Assembly: GCA_027943245.1 (NCBI GenBank) | Contig: JANDJZ010001746.1 | Span: 369,264-433,263, forward strand | Direction: 5' to 3' | DNA length: 64,000 nucleotides | DNA from: Acanthamoeba sp. SK_2022b | Taxonomy: Eukaryota; Discosea; Longamoebia; Acanthamoebidae | In this document: piece by piece, positions 27,494-36,710 of the stretch | Numbering within the stretch: the first letter of the stretch is position 1 | Layout: each line of letters starts with the position of its first letter | Made by a program: the position numbers and the translations under genes | Notes under the pieces: model-generated | What the model saw: the letters and a program-made list of their open reading frames with translations, nothing else | Told to the model about the DNA's origin: nothing | Database searches by the model: none

Positions 27494-28585
27494 TTATTTC
27501 GCCGCAGCGGCGCGCCATTGTTTGATGTAGTCGAGGCGTTTGGCCGGCTGCAGGTATTCCAGCAGGCTATCGTCGACCGGGATCGGCTTGAGCGCGTTGC
27601 CCAGCAGCTTGGTCATGCCGTCAATGTCGTTCTTGCCTTCAATGTCGTTGCGGATCGAGGGGATATCCGCCTGATTGGCGAGAATATTTTGCCCTTTTTC
27701 CGACAGCACGTAGTCGAACCACAGCTTGGCGGCGTTAGGGTTGCCGGCCTCTTTGCTGATGAAGCTCACGCGCGACAGCACCAGGGTATAGTCTTTCGGA
27801 TAGACGATGCCGAGCGACGGATCGCTCTTGGCGCGGGCCTCGGCGTACGAACCGAGGATATTGAAGCCGATCAAGTTTTCACCGGAGGAGACGCGCTCCA
27901 TCATGGTGCCGGTGGAGGATTGCACCGCCAACCCGCCCTTGGCCACGTCGGCCAGCGTTTTGAAGTAGTTAGGATCGGCCTTGAAGTCCTGCACCGACAG
28001 CATGAAGCCGACGCCGGATTTTTCGATGTCGTACGTGGTGACTTTTTTCTTGAATTTGTCCGTCTGGCCGGCGATCAGTTTAGCCAGCGCCGCGTGCGAA
28101 TCCGGCACATCGCCTTGCGGGATCAGGCGTTTGTTATAGATAAACACCACCGGCTCATAGGTGGTGCCATACACCTTATCTTGCCATACCGCCCATTTCG
28201 GCAGCTGAGCCTGCTCGGGGGAGGCGTATTCCTGTGCGTAATCGCCCGCCAGTTTCAAAATGGTGTCCATCGACGAGCTCCACACCACGTCGCCGCTGGT
28301 GCCGCCGGCCGCCTGCTCGCTGATGAAGCGGTTATACAGTTCGGTACTGTTCATGTCGTTGTATTCCACCTTGATGCCCGGATACAACGCCTCGAATCCC
28401 TGGATCAGCGGCGCTGCCGCCTTGGTGTCGGTGGTCGAGTAAATCACCACCTTGCCTTCTTTCTTCGCGCCGTCGACCCGTTTCTGATAGTCGGCGGGGT
28501 AGCCCGCCGGGAAGGCCGCATAGGCGGAAACGGAGCCCAGTAAGGTGATTGCAGCTACGGTAGCGCTGATTTTTTTCATCATCAT
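27494..28585 (-). CDS. ABC transporter substrate-binding protein
   Basis: A periplasmic binding protein of about 363 residues with a signal peptide (MKKISATVAAITLLGSVSAYA, cleavage expected before AFPAG). The mature start KEGKVVIYSTTD is typical of the iron/2-aminoethylphosphonate/hexose-phosphate binding group. The paired Tyr ligands of FbpA-type iron binders are not seen at the expected region, so iron is unlikely. The start is one of three consecutive ATG codons (28585, 28582, 28579). The gene heads the three-gene importer operon. Confidence 0.82.
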   Translation of the reverse strand: MMMKKISATVAAITLLGSVSAYAAFPAGYPADYQKRVDGAKKEGKVVIYSTTDTKAAAPLIQGFEALYPGIKVEYNDMNSTELYNRFISEQAAGGTSGDVVWSSSMDTILKLAGDYAQEYASPEQAQLPKWAVWQDKVYGTTYEPVVFIYNKRLIPQGDVPDSHAALAKLIAGQTDKFKKKVTTYDIEKSGVGFMLSVQDFKADPNYFKTLADVAKGGLAVQSSTGTMMERVSSGENLIGFNILGSYAEARAKSDPSLGIVYPKDYTLVLSRVSFISKEAGNPNAAKLWFDYVLSEKGQNILANQADIPSIRNDIEGKNDIDGMTKLLGNALKPIPVDDSLLEYLQPAKRLDYIKQWRAAAAK

Positions 28586-28706
28586 CCATCCCATGATCAC
28601 ATTTAATAAACCAAAAATTAACATATAGTTAATAAATGTGACGAGGCAACGGCGTTGCTTTGTTATCTTTCGGTTTTGTGATGTTGACCATTTTTCAGCC
28701 AATAAA

Positions 28707-28728
28707 AAAGCCCGGCAGCGCGGGCTTT
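28707..28728 (-). terminator. Orphan intrinsic terminator
   Basis: An 8-bp stem (28707-28714 with 28721-28728) is followed on the minus strand by a T6 tract. No minus-strand gene lies to its right before 29175, so it may end a small RNA or belong to a lost gene. Confidence 0.6.
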
Positions 28729-28843
28729 ACGGCACTTCCTATTGCAGACTATTCGGCCAGGTGAGAGCACCGCAGCAGGCGAATTCGCTGTACGATAGCG
28801 CCCCCGGCAACTTCAGGACAAACGCCGGCATTCGACCCGCGAT

Positions 28844-28963
28844 ATGCTGATCTTTTTCACCCGCAAACCGGTCGAAGACGGCCACGTCTCTTTCGCGTAT
28901 GACTCTTTCAAACCGCATATCGAAATCCCGCTGTCGATAGACATGGTGGCGCGCGCGAGCTAA
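28844..28963 (+). pseudogene. Short frame, possible gene remnant
   Basis: A 39-codon plus-strand frame from ATG 28844 to TAA 28963. Its composition looks coding ([19 protein letters not shown]), but it has no ribosome binding site, no recognised family and no upstream extension beyond a TAG at 28796. It could be the tail of a decayed gene or chance. Confidence 0.25.
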
Positions 28964-29175
28964 CGCGCAGCCGGGCCGGCCGCCATGATCCCTCTGTGCG
29001 GCCGGTTCACGCCAGGATAAACAGCGCTGGATTAATCAGGTTTTTGTCGCCGAATTATTATATCCTGCCAGACGAAAATTTTGCGGGCGCTCGCTGCCCT
29101 CTGCGCCTGCCCTCTGCAGTTATCCATTCCGCAGCAGGCCGTTTATTTCATGAATACAGGCAGTGCCATACCGTT

Positions 29176-30498
29176 ATGACCAAGAATTTATCCCCGAAAG
29201 ACATTATCGCCCTGGGCTTTATGACCTTCGCCCTGTTTGTCGGCGCCGGCAACATCATTTTCCCCCCGCTGGTGGGGCTGCAGTCCGGCGAACATCTGTG
29301 GCCGGCCGCCCTCGGGTTTATGGTGACCGCCGTCGCCTTGCCGGTGATCGCCGTGATCGCGCTGGCGCGCGTCGGCGGCAGCATCAGCCTGCTGACCGGC
29401 CCCATCGGCCGCACCGCCGGCCTGCTGTTGGCGACCGTCTGCTATCTGGCGCTCGGCCCGCTGTTCGCCACGCCGCGAACCGCCAATGTCTCTTTCGCCC
29501 TCGGCATCGCGCCCTTCACCGGCGACGGCGCCCTGCCGCAGTTCATCTACAGCCTGCTGTTCTTTACCCTGGCGATGATCGTCTCGCTGTATCCCGGCCG
29601 GTTGCTCGATAACGTCGGCCATATTCTGGCGCCGCTGAAAATCCTGGCGCTGGCCGCGCTCGGCATCGCCGCCCTGGTTTGGCCCGCCGGTGAACCGGTC
29701 TCCGCCGTCGGCAGCTATCAGGCATCGGCGTTTTCCACCGGCTTCGTGCAGGGTTATCAAACCATGGACACGCTGTCGGCGCTGATGTTCGGCTCGATTA
29801 TCGTCACCGCCGCCCGCTCGCGTGGCGTCAGCGACAGCGGCCTGCTACTGCGCTACACCCTGTGGGCCAGCCTGATCGCCGGCGTCGGCCTGACGCTGGT
29901 CTATATCTGCATGTTCAAACTCGGCGCCGGCAGCGGCAGCCTGGTCGAGAGTGGCGCTCAGGATGGCGCGGCAATCCTGCACGCTTATGTGCAACACACC
30001 TTCGGCGATCTGGGCAGCGTCTTTATGGCGGTGCTGATGTTCATCGCCTGCCTGGTGACGGCGGTCGGCATGACCTGCGCCTGCGCGGACTTCTTCTCTC
30101 GCTACCTGCCGCTCTCTTACCGCACGCTGGTGGTTATCCTCGCCCTCTTCGCCATGCTGGTCTCCAACATGGGGCTGGCCAACCTGATCCGCGTCTCGCT
30201 ACCGGTGCTGACGGCGATCTATCCGCCCTGCATCGCGCTGGTGTTGCTCAGCTTCAGCCAGAACCGCTGGCGCAGCGCCAAGCGCGTCTTCGCGCCGGTG
30301 ATCGCCACCAGCCTGGTGTTTGGCCTCGCCGACGGCCTGAAGGCCTCCAGCTTCAGCGGCCTGCTGCCCGCCTGGTTCGATAAGCTGCCGCTGGCCGAAC
30401 AGGGGCTGGTCTGGCTACAGCCTACGCTGCTGGTGCTGTTGCTGGCGGCGGCTTATGACCGGTTGCGCAGCGTCGAAAGCGCCAACGTCGCGTCGTAA
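29176..30498 (+). CDS. brnQ: Branched-chain amino acid:cation symporter
   Basis: A 440-residue LIVCS-family inner-membrane transporter. It matches E. coli BrnQ over its whole length: the N-terminal [23 protein letters not shown], then [15 protein letters not shown], and [15 protein letters not shown] near the end. It should import Leu, Ile and Val with Na+ or H+. ATG 29176 gives the usual N-terminus; the frame continues 60 codons upstream without family similarity. Serratia may carry another brnQ elsewhere, so the symbol is by family. Confidence 0.88.
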   Translation: MTKNLSPKDIIALGFMTFALFVGAGNIIFPPLVGLQSGEHLWPAALGFMVTAVALPVIAVIALARVGGSISLLTGPIGRTAGLLLATVCYLALGPLFATPRTANVSFALGIAPFTGDGALPQFIYSLLFFTLAMIVSLYPGRLLDNVGHILAPLKILALAALGIAALVWPAGEPVSAVGSYQASAFSTGFVQGYQTMDTLSALMFGSIIVTAARSRGVSDSGLLLRYTLWASLIAGVGLTLVYICMFKLGAGSGSLVESGAQDGAAILHAYVQHTFGDLGSVFMAVLMFIACLVTAVGMTCACADFFSRYLPLSYRTLVVILALFAMLVSNMGLANLIRVSLPVLTAIYPPCIALVLLSFSQNRWRSAKRVFAPVIATSLVFGLADGLKASSFSGLLPAWFDKLPLAEQGLVWLQPTLLVLLLAAAYDRLRSVESANVAS

Positions 30499-30516
30499 GC
30501 GCGGGTTACGCCCATA

Positions 30517-30547
30517 AAAAAAGCCGGTCACGATGACCGGCTTTTTT
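30517..30547. terminator. Bidirectional terminator brnQ / tktA
   Basis: A 14-bp stem with A6 on the left and T6 on the right lies between the convergent brnQ and tktA genes and is a strong intrinsic terminator in both directions. Confidence 0.93.
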
Positions 30548-30567
30548 ATCGGCTTGCGCCAGGCCGC

Positions 30568-32562
30568 TTACTTCAGCAGCGCCTGCGCCTTGGCCACCAC
30601 GTTGTCCACGGTGAAGCCGAACTCGGCGAACAGCTGCTCCGCCGGCGCCGACTCACCGAAGGTGGTCATGCCCACGATGGCGCCGTTCAGGCCCACGTAC
30701 TTGTACCAGTAGTCCGCAATACCCGCTTCCACCGCCACGCGCGCCGTTACCGCCGCCGGCAACACCGACTCGCGGTACGCCGCATCCTGCTTGTCGAACG
30801 CGTCGGTCGACGGCATCGACACCACGCGCACCTTGCGGCCCGCCGCGGTCAGCTTGTCCGCCGCTTCCACCGTGATGCCCACTTCGGAGCCGGTGGCAAT
30901 CAGGATGACGTCCGGCGTGCCCGCGCAGTCTTTCAGCACGTAGCCGCCGCGGTACACGTTCGCCAGCTGCTCTGCGGTGCGCGGCTGCTGGGTCAGGTTC
31001 TGACGCGAGAACACCAGGGTGGTCGGGCCGTCGTTGCGCTCGATGCCGTACTGCCACGCCACCGCCGACTCCACCTGGTCGCACGGGCGCCAGGTGCTCA
31101 TGTTCGGGGTCACGCGCAGGCTCGCCAGCTGCTCCACCGGCTGGTGGGTCGGGCCGTCTTCGCCCAGACCGATGGAGTCGTGGGTGTAGACGAACACGTT
31201 GCGCAGCTTCATCAGCGCCGCCATGCGCACCGCGTTGCGGGCGTATTCCACGAACATCAGGAAGGTCGCCGAGTACGGCAGGAAGCCGCCGTGCAGCGCG
31301 ATGCCGTTGGTGATGGCGGTCATGCCGAACTCGCGCACGCCGTAATGAATGTAGTTGCCCGCCGGGTCAACGTTCAGCGCTTTCGAGCCGGACCACATGG
31401 TCAGGTTGCTCGGCGCCAGGTCGGCAGAGCCGCCCAGGAACTCCGGCAGCACCTTGCCGAACGCTTCCAGCGCGTTCTGCGATGCCTTGCGGCTGGCGAT
31501 GTTGGCCGGGTTGGCCTGCAGTTTTTCCACGAACGCCTTGGCGTCGGCTTTCCAGTCGGCCGGCAGCTCGCCGTTCATGCGGCGCTTGAACTCGGCAGCC
31601 TGCTCCGGGAAGGCCTTGGCGTAGGCGGCGAACTTGTCGTTCCAGGCCGCTTCTTTGGCCTGACCGGCTTCTTTGGCGTCCCACTGGGCGTAGATGTCCT
31701 GCGGGATTTCAAAGGCGGCGTATTTCCAGCCCAGCGCTTCGCGGGTGGCGGCCACTTCGGCGGCACCCAGCGCGGCGCCGTGCACGTCATGGGTGCCGGC
31801 CTTGTTCGGCGAACCGAAGCCGATAACGGTCTTGCACATCAGCAGCGACGGCTTGTCGGTCACCTTGCGGGCTTCTTCAATCGCGGCCTTGATGGCGTCC
31901 GGGTTGTGGCCGTCAACGTTGCGCACCACGTGCCAGCCGTATGCTTCGAAACGCAGGGCGGTGTCGTCGGTGAACCAGCCGTCGACGTGGCCGTCGATGG
32001 AGATGCCGTTGTCATCGTAGAAAGCGGTCAGCTTGCCGAGCTTGAGGGTACCGGCCAGAGAGCAAACTTCGTGCGAGATGCCTTCCATCATGCAGCCGTC
32101 GCCCATGAAGGCGTAGGTGTGGTGGTCAACGATGTCGTGACCCGGGCGGTTGAACTGCGCCGCCAGGGTGCGTTCGGCGATGGCGAAGCCGACGGCGTTG
32201 GCGATACCCTGGCCCAGCGGGCCGGTGGTGGTTTCAACGCCTGGGGTGTAGCCGTACTCCGGGTGCCCTGGGGTCTTGGAGTGCAGCTGACGGAAGTTTT
32301 CCAGCTCGCGCATCGGCAGGTCATAGCCGGTGAGGTGCAGGAGGCTGTAAATCAACATGGAGCCGTGGCCGTTGGAGAGCACGAAACGGTCGCGGTCAGC
32401 CCAGTGCGGGTTAGTCGGGTTGTGGTTGAGGTAGTCACGCCACAGGACTTCGGCGATGTCCGCCATGCCCATAGGGGCACCCGGGTGGCCGGAATTTGCT
32501 TTTTGTACGGCGTCCATGCTGAGTGCGCGGATGGCGTTGGCAAGCTCTTTACGAGAGGACAT
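30568..32562 (-). CDS. tktA: Transketolase
   Basis: This 664-residue thiamine-diphosphate enzyme of the pentose phosphate pathway moves two-carbon units between sugar phosphates. The ThDP motif is [18 protein letters not shown]. Other active-site blocks are [20 protein letters not shown] and [20 protein letters not shown]. Length fits E. coli TktA (663). It is divergent from loiP, as in E. coli. TktB is the other paralogue; the neighbours decide for TktA. Confidence 0.95.
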   Translation of the reverse strand: MSSRKELANAIRALSMDAVQKANSGHPGAPMGMADIAEVLWRDYLNHNPTNPHWADRDRFVLSNGHGSMLIYSLLHLTGYDLPMRELENFRQLHSKTPGHPEYGYTPGVETTTGPLGQGIANAVGFAIAERTLAAQFNRPGHDIVDHHTYAFMGDGCMMEGISHEVCSLAGTLKLGKLTAFYDDNGISIDGHVDGWFTDDTALRFEAYGWHVVRNVDGHNPDAIKAAIEEARKVTDKPSLLMCKTVIGFGSPNKAGTHDVHGAALGAAEVAATREALGWKYAAFEIPQDIYAQWDAKEAGQAKEAAWNDKFAAYAKAFPEQAAEFKRRMNGELPADWKADAKAFVEKLQANPANIASRKASQNALEAFGKVLPEFLGGSADLAPSNLTMWSGSKALNVDPAGNYIHYGVREFGMTAITNGIALHGGFLPYSATFLMFVEYARNAVRMAALMKLRNVFVYTHDSIGLGEDGPTHQPVEQLASLRVTPNMSTWRPCDQVESAVAWQYGIERNDGPTTLVFSRQNLTQQPRTAEQLANVYRGGYVLKDCAGTPDVILIATGSEVGITVEAADKLTAAGRKVRVVSMPSTDAFDKQDAAYRESVLPAAVTARVAVEAGIADYWYKYVGLNGAIVGMTTFGESAPAEQLFAEFGFTVDNVVAKAQALLK

Positions 32563-32800
32563 GTTTTACTCCAGGTCGGATAAAAAAAGCAGTCAAGTTC
32601 CCTATTTTCTCAGACTCCACATCACAACGGCAATCCCTAATGCCAAATGAGAGCGAGTTCACCACTTATTAGCACGATTGGACGCTTTTTCGGAATAACA
32701 CTATTCTCGCCCCGTCTGACGTACACTAGGCTCTTGCGACAAGATTTCCTCCAAGCAAAATGATTCTTTTACCTTGTTACCTTCACAGGAAGATGGCGTT

Positions 32801-33553
32801 ATGAAGATCCGTACCTCTTTGATTGCGTTGGGCATTGCCACCTTGGCAACCGGCTGTCAAAACCTGAATACCGAAACCTTGATGCAGTCCGGCGCCCAGG
32901 CATTCCAGGCGGCGACCCTGAGCAACAACGACGTTAAGGCCCTGAGTGATAAATCCTGCGCCGAGATGGACAGCAAGGCACAAATCGCGCCGGCCGACAG
33001 CACCTACGCCAAGCGTCTCAACAAAATCGCCGCGGCGCTGGGCGACAACATCAACGGCACCCCGGCCAACTACAAGGTCTACGTGACCAAAGACGTCAAC
33101 GCCTGGGCGATGGCCAACGGCTGCATCCGCGTCTACAGCGGCCTGATGGACATGATGAACGACAACGAAGTGGAAGGCGTGCTGGGCCATGAAATGGGCC
33201 ACGTGGCGCTGGGCCACACCCGCAAGGCGATGCAGGTGGCTTACGGCACCGTGGCGCTGCGCACCGCGGCGTCCTCCGCCGGCGGCGTCATCGGCTCGCT
33301 GTCGCAGTCGCAGCTGGCGGACATCGGCGAGAAGCTGGTCAGCGCCCAGTTCTCGCAGAAGCAGGAAAGCGAAGCGGATGATTACTCGTTCGATCTGCTG
33401 AAAAAACGCGGCATCGATCCGAACGGCCTGGCCACCAGCTTCGAGAAGCTGGCCCAGATGGAAGCCGGCCGCCAGAGCAGCCTGTTCGACGACCACCCTT
33501 CTTCCCAAGCGCGTGCGCAGCACATCCGCGATCGCATCGCGGCAGAGAAATAA
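32801..33553 (+). CDS. loiP: Metalloprotease lipoprotein LoiP
   Basis: A 250-residue M48-family zinc protease anchored in the outer membrane. The lipobox is LATGC with C19. The zinc motif H-E-M-G-H spans residues 130-134, and the third-ligand region EADDYSFDLL follows. It matches E. coli LoiP (YggG), which cleaves substrates under low osmolarity and works with BepA. ATG 32801 is preceded by AGGAAG about 8-13 bases upstream. An IS4-type element has inserted in its terminator just after the stop. Confidence 0.93.
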   Translation: MKIRTSLIALGIATLATGCQNLNTETLMQSGAQAFQAATLSNNDVKALSDKSCAEMDSKAQIAPADSTYAKRLNKIAAALGDNINGTPANYKVYVTKDVNAWAMANGCIRVYSGLMDMMNDNEVEGVLGHEMGHVALGHTRKAMQVAYGTVALRTAASSAGGVIGSLSQSQLADIGEKLVSAQFSQKQESEADDYSFDLLKKRGIDPNGLATSFEKLAQMEAGRQSSLFDDHPSSQARAQHIRDRIAAEK

Positions 33554-33558
33554 TCACG

Positions 33559-33577
33559 AAAACGCCCGGCATCGCCG
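33559..33577. terminator. Left half of the loiP terminator, split by an IS
   Basis: The sequence from 33559 reads AAAACGCCCGGC and its complementary arm GCCGGGCG followed by T6 lies at 34998-35011, beyond the inserted element. Before insertion this was a bidirectional intrinsic terminator between loiP and the ThDP enzyme gene. Confidence 0.75.
33568..33577. repeat. Target-site duplication, left copy
   Basis: GGCATCGCCG is repeated directly at 34992-35001, flanking the element at 33578-34991. It is a 10-bp duplication and its centre lies in the loop of the former terminator. Confidence 0.85.
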
Positions 33578-34991
33578 GTAATGCTTGTCAGTTAAGCTTT
33601 TGAGGAAGCCGCAACGTATAACGTTGCGGCTTCTTTTTTACTGCCCGCGGGTAATGCCTTTGCCGTCGAGAAGGAAGTACGAAGCTCCCCGCCATTGCCA
33701 GGATATCATTCATTATCTTCGGGACTTTCCCTGGGGCAACTGCCGGAAGCAGGCTCAGTTGGGCTGTCAGATATAACGCAGCCTGTTTAAAACCGATTTG
33801 ATAAGGCTCTACATGCTTCAGGCTGTTAGCCATCTGCGCCATCATGAAGCGCAGCAGGTTATAAGCCAACGCCACGCCCCACAGTTCCTGCCTGACCAAC
33901 TCCGGCTTTTTGCTTCTCAGAGTCAGTTCGTTCTGCAGCAGATACTGCTTCATCTCCCTGAAGCCATGTTCTATCTCCCAACGATGCCCATACAAGTCGA
34001 CGATATCGGCTTTGGGGTAGCGTAGCGGATCGCACATCGAGGTCAGGATTTGGACTTTCTTGCCATTAACCTCTTTGCTTATCAGTCTGGCTATCAGCAT
34101 TTCCGGGGCAGCCGGCCATTTCTTGCGGGCTTGCGGGCTTAACTTCAACTCAACGAGCTCCTGCCCCGTACCCAGCCTCTCCCGTACCCGATATTGTGCG
34201 TCTTTGCGCAGTGGGAGCATCCAGTGTTTCTCCGCTCCCGAGGCGCTCCAGTGATGAAGGAGTCCCAGCGCATAAAAACCTTTATCCAGTATCGTCAACG
34301 AGTGCTCCGGTGTCTGCTCAGCCAACTGTGCTGCAAGGTCAACCTCACTGGTTTCCGAGACGCTGCCGAAGCTCACGCCTGTCAGCAAGTGACTGGTGAC
34401 CTCCATCTGGCAGACCATGCGAAGCTGCGGCCAGTCGGAACGCGCGTGCTCATTGGCAGTGCGGCCGAAGGCTGCGTCATTTTCGGGCGTATCGGGCGTT
34501 CTCCACAACGTGCCATCTACAGCCAGGAGTGTCAGGCCATTCCAGTGCGATAACGGGGTCTTTTCAAACCAGAGTTGACGTGTTTTTTCAAACACCAGCC
34601 TGACGACCTCTTCGCCAAGCCGCTGGCGCGCCTGTACTACGGCGCTGGGCGCTACAAAAGGACGTCTCCCCGGTAGCATGATATCGAGATGAGAAACAAG
34701 CTGGTTCATTGAAAGCGAGCGAAACAGGGACATTCCGACCACGGCCCAGACCATCATTTCCATGGGAAGACGGCGCTTTCGAAGAGTCACAATCCCGGTA
34801 TCAGCGAGGCATTCATCGATAAGCTCAGGTGAGAGCAAGTCGGAAAGCGCAGCGAATTCTTTGGGGGAGAATTTAAGAACGGTATCAAGAGCCTGACTCA
34901 GCAACATAAAAAAATCCGTAACCTCAGAGAGATTACGGATTCTTACACAGCGACAGGATCGTTCAAGTGATCCTTAACTGATCGGCATTAC
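33578..34991 (-). mobile_element. IS4-family insertion sequence, complete (1414 bp)
   Basis: The ends are imperfect 19-bp inverted repeats (33578-33596 and 34973-34991, 16 of 19 matching, outer bases GTAATGC). A 10-bp direct duplication of the target flanks them. One transposase gene fills the element. All parts are intact, so it may be active and its insertion may be recent. Confidence 0.92.
33588..34907 (-). CDS. IS4-family transposase
   Basis: A 439-residue DDE transposase, similar throughout to InsG of IS4. It has the N-terminal TVTLRKRRLP-like block, the first catalytic Asp region LLAVDGTLWRTPD, the second at LTILDKGFY, and the Y-(2)-R-(3)-E-(6)-K signature in YGHRWEIEHGFREMKQ. The frame is intact from end to end. 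Its stop lies 10 bases inside the left end of the element. Confidence 0.93.
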   Translation of the reverse strand: MLLSQALDTVLKFSPKEFAALSDLLSPELIDECLADTGIVTLRKRRLPMEMMVWAVVGMSLFRSLSMNQLVSHLDIMLPGRRPFVAPSAVVQARQRLGEEVVRLVFEKTRQLWFEKTPLSHWNGLTLLAVDGTLWRTPDTPENDAAFGRTANEHARSDWPQLRMVCQMEVTSHLLTGVSFGSVSETSEVDLAAQLAEQTPEHSLTILDKGFYALGLLHHWSASGAEKHWMLPLRKDAQYRVRERLGTGQELVELKLSPQARKKWPAAPEMLIARLISKEVNGKKVQILTSMCDPLRYPKADIVDLYGHRWEIEHGFREMKQYLLQNELTLRSKKPELVRQELWGVALAYNLLRFMMAQMANSLKHVEPYQIGFKQAALYLTAQLSLLPAVAPGKVPKIMNDILAMAGSFVLPSRRQRHYPRAVKKKPQRYTLRLPQKLN

Positions 34992-35001
34992 GGCATCGCC
35001 G
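34992..35001. repeat. Target-site duplication, right copy
   Basis: The second copy of GGCATCGCCG; it restarts the right arm of the interrupted terminator, whose T run ends at 35011. Confidence 0.85.
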
Positions 35002-35017
35002 GGCGTTTTTTATCGTA

Positions 35018-36661
35018 TTAATACAGCGTTTTCTGCGGCGGCCCGGCGAAAGTCAGCGGCCCGACCTGTTTCATGTCCACCTCGACCACCGACGGCCCCG
35101 GGTAGTTGATCGCTTCGGCCAGCACGCCGTTGAACTGTGCCGCTGCGTCCACCTTCCAGGCTTTCAGCCCCATCGCTTCGGCAATCTGGGTGAACGCCGG
35201 CGTATGCAGCTCGTTGTAATACTGGCGCCCGGCGAAGTACTTGTCCTGAATGCCGCGCATCACGCCATAACCGCCGTCGTTCATGATCAGCAGGGTGATA
35301 TTCACCTGTTCCTGCGCCATGGTCGCCAACTCGCCCAGGCCCAGCGCCAGACCACCATCGCCCACCAGCCCCACCACCTTGCGCTGCGGGTTGGCAATCG
35401 CGGTGCCGATGGCCATCGGCAGCCCCATACCGATGGCACCCGCCAGCGAGTGAATGTTGCACAGCGGCGAGATCGCCCGGAACAACCGGCTGCCCCAGAC
35501 GCTGCCGGAAACGGTGATATCGCGTACCAACAGCCCGTCCTGCGGCAGCGCGGCGTCGATGGCGTCGTTGAGTTTGGCGTATTCACCGGACTGCTGGCGC
35601 AGCGCGCTCTCCGCCTGCTGCACCGCCCCCGCGATCTCGGCATCCCACTCGGCGTTGACCTTCTCGCCGGGGGCCAGCCGCGCCGCCAGCGCCGCCAGCA
35701 GCGCCGCACAGTCGCCGTTGATCTGTTCATCGGCCAGATAGTTGCGGTTGGCCGCCGCCGGATCGATGTCAATCTGCACCAGCGGGCGCGGCAGCGGCAG
35801 CGTCCAGGTACGGGTTTCATTGCTGCGCAGGCGCGAACCGGCCACCAGCGTCAGATCGCACTGCGTCAGGATCGCTTCGATGCTCGGTGAGTTATGGAAC
35901 GCCCGCAGGCTGCGCGGATGGCTGTCCGGCAGAATGCCGCGCCCGTGGGTGCTGGAGATCACCGCCACGCCGGCGTCCGCCAGCTTGCGCACCGCGTCGC
36001 CGCAGGCCAAGGCGCCGCCGCCCAACCACAGCAGCGGACGCTTGGCCTGTTTCAGCCGCTGATGCAGCCGTTCCACCGCCGCATCGTCCGCCTTCGGCAG
36101 CGGCGCCGGCGCCAACGGCTCGGTCAGCACCGAACGGGAAACCAGGCTGCTTTGAATATCGATAGGGATCTCGACCGCCACCGGGCCGCAGGGCACGGTT
36201 TGCGCATCCAGGATCGCCCGTTGGATTACCGCCACCGCCTGCTCCGGCGAATTGACCCGGTAAGCGCGCTTGGAGCAGGCGCGCAGGAAGCCGAGCTGAT
36301 CGCGGGTTTCATGAATAAAACCGGCGTCGGCGTCCAGATAGGCTTTTTCCACCTGGCCGGTGATATGCAGCAGCGGCGTGTTAGCATTGAGCGCCTCAAT
36401 CATCGCCCCCACCGCGTTGCCGGCGCCGGCGCCGGTGCTGGTCAACGCTACGCCCAGGCCGGAGAAACGCCCGTGCGCGTCGGCCATGGTGACCGCCCCC
36501 GCTTCGCCGCGCGCCGGCACGAAGCGAATTTTATCGCGCTGCCCCACCGCATCGGCGATCGGCAGATTATGAATCGAAATGATGCCGTACATCGCCGACA
36601 CCGCATACTGTTCCAGAGTCCGGGCTATCGCCTCGCCAACCGTGATTTTATCGCTCATCAT
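35018..36661 (-). CDS. ThDP-dependent 2-oxoacid decarboxylase/synthase-like enzyme
   Basis: A 547-residue member of the acetolactate synthase/benzoylformate decarboxylase superfamily. The N-terminal conserved Glu is in PARGEAGAVTMADAHGR. The ThDP motif runs from GDGGLALG to NDGGYG near residues 435-465. It should cleave or join at a 2-oxo acid. It is last of 14 same-strand genes for ring oxidation and stands after an aldehyde dehydrogenase and an aspartate-dehydrogenase-like gene, so decarboxylation of a 2-oxo acid to an aldehyde is plausible (inference). ATG at 36658 is an equal start choice. Confidence 0.8.
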   Translation of the reverse strand: MMSDKITVGEAIARTLEQYAVSAMYGIISIHNLPIADAVGQRDKIRFVPARGEAGAVTMADAHGRFSGLGVALTSTGAGAGNAVGAMIEALNANTPLLHITGQVEKAYLDADAGFIHETRDQLGFLRACSKRAYRVNSPEQAVAVIQRAILDAQTVPCGPVAVEIPIDIQSSLVSRSVLTEPLAPAPLPKADDAAVERLHQRLKQAKRPLLWLGGGALACGDAVRKLADAGVAVISSTHGRGILPDSHPRSLRAFHNSPSIEAILTQCDLTLVAGSRLRSNETRTWTLPLPRPLVQIDIDPAAANRNYLADEQINGDCAALLAALAARLAPGEKVNAEWDAEIAGAVQQAESALRQQSGEYAKLNDAIDAALPQDGLLVRDITVSGSVWGSRLFRAISPLCNIHSLAGAIGMGLPMAIGTAIANPQRKVVGLVGDGGLALGLGELATMAQEQVNITLLIMNDGGYGVMRGIQDKYFAGRQYYNELHTPAFTQIAEAMGLKAWKVDAAAQFNGVLAEAINYPGPSVVEVDMKQVGPLTFAGPPQKTLY

Positions 36662-36710
36662 CTGCCTTCTTAGGGTATTCGTTATTAGGGTTATGCGTAG
36701 AGGTGTCGGC

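Larger units (their letters stand above)
28586..29175. other. Intergenic region between ABC operon and brnQ
   Basis: This 590-base region must hold the ABC operon promoter (minus, near 28600-28680) and the brnQ promoter (plus, near 29040-29170). In between are an intrinsic terminator that faces left with no gene feeding it, and a short plus-strand frame at 28844-28963. No conserved gene could be recognised. Confidence 0.45.

Noticed and set aside
31144..32583. Plus-strand open frame of 479 codons over tktA
   Set aside because: It is the mirror of the tktA gene, caused by strong codon bias at high GC. Its product is full of low-complexity Arg, Gly and Val and has no family similarity.
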